Origin: Parabacteroides sp. PFB2-10 | GTDB taxonomy: Bacteria > Bacteroidota > Bacteroidia > Bacteroidales > Tannerellaceae | NCBI RefSeq assembly: GCF_029893085.1 | Contig: NZ_JARXWI010000008.1 | Coordinates: 1 to 64,000, forward strand | Direction: 5' to 3' | Length of the DNA stretch: 64,000 nucleotides | In this document: in pieces, positions 61,630 through 64,000 of the stretch | Position numbering within the stretch: the first letter of the stretch is position 1 | How the letters are laid out: each line of letters begins with the position of its first letter | Translations under genes and position numbers: made by a program | Notes under the pieces: model-generated | The model's input: the letters and a program-made list of their open reading frames with translations, nothing else | Told to the model about the DNA's origin: nothing | Database searches by the model: none

Positions 61630-63279
61630 ATGGATAAAAATCTAAATGACCAGGAAGTGTTACTGGTGGTAGAAAAAGACAGTAACGAGCTAAAAGTCGT
61701 TACAGGGTTGAATGATGACGGAACACCAAAGACCGTTAAACCCGAAGTGAAGAATGAGCCGGACTTCTTAAAATTCGAGAAAAACAGCGATGTATTGGAA
61801 AACTTCTTTTCCAATTTTATGCGACAGGCGAAAGAACCAACTCATTTTCATTTTTTCAAAGTACCGTTGGAGAAAATGGAAAACATGGTTATCGGCATGC
61901 AGGAATTATTGAAAAACCCCGAAAATCCGACTAACAAACAAATGTTGGACGAACAGCGGGTTATGCCTGAGAATTTTGCTCCAAAGCAGTATCAACCCAT
62001 TGACGAATCCCGTATTAATTGGGAACAGTTGGAAGGTATCGGCGTTACACGCGACCAGCTTGTTAATACCAATTCGTTGGACAAGATGCTTAATTGGCAA
62101 AAATCCCCTGTGTTATTTCCTATTCAGGGAGATATAAACGGAGTCCATATCCAGACCGATGCCCGTTTGTCTTTCCGTGAAAATGCCGAAGGAGAATTGA
62201 GCCTTCGCGTACATTCCGTTCGCCAGCAACCGGAACTGGATCAGCCACTGTACGGAACCCAACTTACCGATGCAGACAAAAAGAACCTCTTGGATACAGG
62301 TAATGCCGGACGACTGATTGAATTTAATGTTGGCAAGGATAGAACAATCAATGCTTTTGTATCGGTAGATAAGCTGACCAATGAACTAGTTATTCTGAAT
62401 GCCGAAAAGATAAAAATTCCGGATAAACTAAAAGGTGTGGATCTTAGCGAGCAGCAAAAACAGGAACTCCGTGAAGGTAAAGGCGTGTACATTGAAAATA
62501 TGGTTTCTAAAAACATGAAACCATTCAGTGCGACAGTACAAGTCAATGCTGATAAACGTGGATTGGAATTTCATTTTCCCGACGCGCAAAAACAGGCTCA
62601 AAACCATAGCGAGAAAATTAAGCAGGGAGAAATTCCAAATACTTTCCGTAAAGTCAAATTGAGCGAAGACCTAAAGGAAAGCCTGAAAGATGGTTATACG
62701 GTTTATGTTTCCGGTTTGAAAGACAAGAAAGGCAAAGACTACAGCGGCTATATAACACTGAATAAGGAACAGGGTAAGATTGACTTTATGTTCCCCGGCC
62801 AGTATAAAGAAGCCTTGAAGTCCGGTCTTGTCATTCCTGATAGTCGACATAAGACGCAGGTTGCCGCCAACAGCGAAGGTAAAAAGACAGAAGCAACCAA
62901 GAAAGTGGATGAGCCTATGAAGCAAGGTCAAACACAGCCAACCGAAAAACAAGAAGCAAAATTAACCACCGACAAGGAAAAATTACAGTTTGTTGCTAAG
63001 TATGGTTATGAGGGCATATCGAATCATCCGAAGAAAAATGAAGTGTTCAATACAACATTTATGGAAAAATACAATCTTAATAACGATTATAAAAATGCGC
63101 GAACAATTCATTACAATTCAACTTTCGCCGACACGGTAGCCGGGACTGAATCTATGTTAGCCGATAGCAAACAATATTCCGAAAAGATGCAAGACACAGC
63201 ATCCAAAGAGTTGGCTAAACAAGAACAAAAACAAGAGCAGCAGGACGAACCTAAAAAATCAAGAGGTCGAAAAATGTAA
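61630..63279 (+). CDS. DUF4099/DUF3945 domain protein
   Basis: A 549-aa protein. The part from about 120 to 195 reads as DUF4099 (INWEQLEGIGVTRDQLVNTN). Later parts (about 265-320 and 335-405) are repeated DUF3945 units (VDLSEQQKQELREGKGVYIE and VKLSEDLKESLKDGYTVYVS). The C-terminus is Gln/Lys-rich. The domains occur widely in Bacteroides conjugative elements, often by topB; role unknown. The relaxase at 14962 has a similar tail. Confidence 0.88.
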   Translation: MDKNLNDQEVLLVVEKDSNELKVVTGLNDDGTPKTVKPEVKNEPDFLKFEKNSDVLENFFSNFMRQAKEPTHFHFFKVPLEKMENMVIGMQELLKNPENPTNKQMLDEQRVMPENFAPKQYQPIDESRINWEQLEGIGVTRDQLVNTNSLDKMLNWQKSPVLFPIQGDINGVHIQTDARLSFRENAEGELSLRVHSVRQQPELDQPLYGTQLTDADKKNLLDTGNAGRLIEFNVGKDRTINAFVSVDKLTNELVILNAEKIKIPDKLKGVDLSEQQKQELREGKGVYIENMVSKNMKPFSATVQVNADKRGLEFHFPDAQKQAQNHSEKIKQGEIPNTFRKVKLSEDLKESLKDGYTVYVSGLKDKKGKDYSGYITLNKEQGKIDFMFPGQYKEALKSGLVIPDSRHKTQVAANSEGKKTEATKKVDEPMKQGQTQPTEKQEAKLTTDKEKLQFVAKYGYEGISNHPKKNEVFNTTFMEKYNLNNDYKNARTIHYNSTFADTVAGTESMLADSKQYSEKMQDTASKELAKQEQKQEQQDEPKKSRGRKM

Positions 63280-63292
63280 TTTTTCAATCAAT

Positions 63293-63314
63293 TATCCACA
63301 AATTAATTCAAAGT
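63293..63314 (+). repeat. 22-nt leader repeat, copy 3 (upstream of topB)
   Basis: Plus-strand copy ending 4 nt before the topB ATG and beginning 13 nt after the DUF4099 gene. Identical to the copies at 43166-43187 and 50572-50593. Confidence 0.75.
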
Positions 63315-63318
63315 TAAA

Positions 63319-64000
63319 ATGAACGATATTAAAATTGCAATTATTGCCGAGAAGCCGTCTGTGGCAAGAAGCATCGCCGAAGTAGTCGGTGCAAAGACAA
63401 AGAAAGATGGCTACTTAGAAGGTAACAACTATATGGTAACGTGGGCTTTCGGACATTTGGTGCAACTTGCACTTCCCGAACACTATGGTGCCAAAGGGTT
63501 TTCAAGGGATCATCTCCCGATTGTCCCCCATGAGTTTATGCTCATTCCCCGACAAGTCCGTGCGGAGAAAGGATACAAAGACGATCCGTCTGCACTGAAG
63601 CAACTGAAAGTCATCGAACAGGTGTTCAAGCAATGCGAGAAGATTATCGTAGCTACCGACAGTGGTAGGGAGGGAGAACTTATCCATCGTTACATCTACG
63701 ATTATCTGGCTTCGGATGTTTATTGTGAACGCCTTTGGATTTCCTCATTAACCGAAAAAGCCATCAAGGAAGGCCTGATAAAACTAAAGCCGGGCACAGA
63801 ATATGATAATCTTTATGCAGCGGCAGAAGCTCGAAGCCAAGCCGATTGGTTAATCGGGATTAATGCCTCCCAAGCATTGAGTGTTGCCGCAGGCAATGGC
63901 GTTTATTCCCTGGGTAGAGTTCAAACACCGACACTTGCAATGATATGCAGCCGCTATCTGGAAAACAAAAACTTCAAACCCGTACCTTTCTGGCAGATGC
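63319..64000 (+). CDS. topB: DNA topoisomerase III (type IA), partial
   Basis: An open frame running off the right edge; 227 codons are seen. The N-terminal Toprim domain shows IAIIAEKPSVARSIAEVVGA, VTWAFGHLVQL, and ATDSGREGELIHRYIYDYL with the acidic catalytic motif. Type IA topoisomerases of this kind are carried on Bacteroides conjugative elements and may resolve transfer intermediates. The catalytic Tyr lies beyond the window. Confidence 0.93.
   Translation, partial: MNDIKIAIIAEKPSVARSIAEVVGAKTKKDGYLEGNNYMVTWAFGHLVQLALPEHYGAKGFSRDHLPIVPHEFMLIPRQVRAEKGYKDDPSALKQLKVIEQVFKQCEKIIVATDSGREGELIHRYIYDYLASDVYCERLWISSLTEKAIKEGLIKLKPGTEYDNLYAAAEARSQADWLIGINASQALSVAAGNGVYSLGRVQTPTLAMICSRYLENKNFKPVPFWQM

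Noticed and set aside
1-64000. CRISPR array, tRNA or rRNA genes
   Set aside because: No regularly spaced identical repeats of CRISPR length, no cloverleaf-like tRNA end and no rRNA stretch were noticed by reading; small tRNAs could be missed without a scan.

Overview
The window reads as Bacteroidales DNA (Bacteroides/Parabacteroides/Dysgonomonas-like; genus not resolved). The basis is Bacteroidetes-type -7 promoters (TAnnTTTG), weak AT-rich ribosome sites, a tra operon in the gene order of Bacteroides conjugative transposons, and Bacteroidetes-only families (DUF3408, DUF3872, DUF3873, DUF3945, DUF4099, PcfK/PcfJ). It is almost wholly accessory DNA: several mobile elements side by side. No tRNA, rRNA or CRISPR array was seen.

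Region 1 (1-2.2 kb) holds a probable IS21-type end, a three-gene operon (ORF6N protein, RhuM-like protein, lipoprotein) and a decayed C-terminal piece of a tyrosine recombinase.

Region 2 (2.28-14.81 kb) is a tightly packed nine-gene minus-strand operon. It starts with dndC, dndD and dndE (DNA phosphorothioation). It continues with five genes that are not the classical dndFGH restriction set: a 747-aa multi-domain DNA-binding protein with RNA-polymerase-like modules, a PLD-nuclease/DEAH-helicase fusion, a 71-aa protein, a zinc-hook SMC-like ATPase and a 167-aa protein. An AlbA_2/Schlafen-type protein ends it. This is the most interesting system here. It may be a bacterial version of the haloarchaeal DndCDEA-PbeABCD type, or a new effector module.

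Region 3 (14.9-21.9 kb) is a mobilization and integration module: relaxase with a DUF3945-like tail, MobC-type accessory protein, a probable oriT with spaced repeats, small HTH/DUF3408 regulators (two split by in-frame TGA directly followed by ATG), a RhuM-like protein and a complete tyrosine recombinase. Related 19-bp sequences at 2069-2087 and 21845-21863 suggest that regions 2 and 3 form one integrative mobilizable defence island of about 19.8 kb. Truncated integrase fragments lie on both outer sides.

Region 4 (21.9-31.6 kb) has an N-terminal integrase fragment, a second complete integrase, a 157-bp-period noncoding repeat, and cargo: an autoregulated Fic protein lacking the catalytic His, a PfpI relic, a Cfr-type 23S rRNA methyltransferase (possible drug resistance), a PepSY protein with an exported flavin-reductase-like lipoprotein, an AraC regulator, a cupin, a hydrolase and a GNAT acetyltransferase. 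Region 5 (31.9-35 kb) has an HTH protein and a umuD-umuC-SRAP mutagenic repair operon.

Region 6 (35.3-64 kb) is the transfer half of a second, self-transmissible element: PcfK/PcfJ-type accessory genes, traA-traO plus traQ on the minus strand, a probable oriT, mobA-mobB-mobC on the plus strand and the start of topB. mobC is interrupted by a complete group II intron whose predicted splicing restores the frame. A perfectly repeated 22-nt leader motif occurs upstream of traN, traE and topB. The CTn could in principle supply the mating bridge for the defence island.
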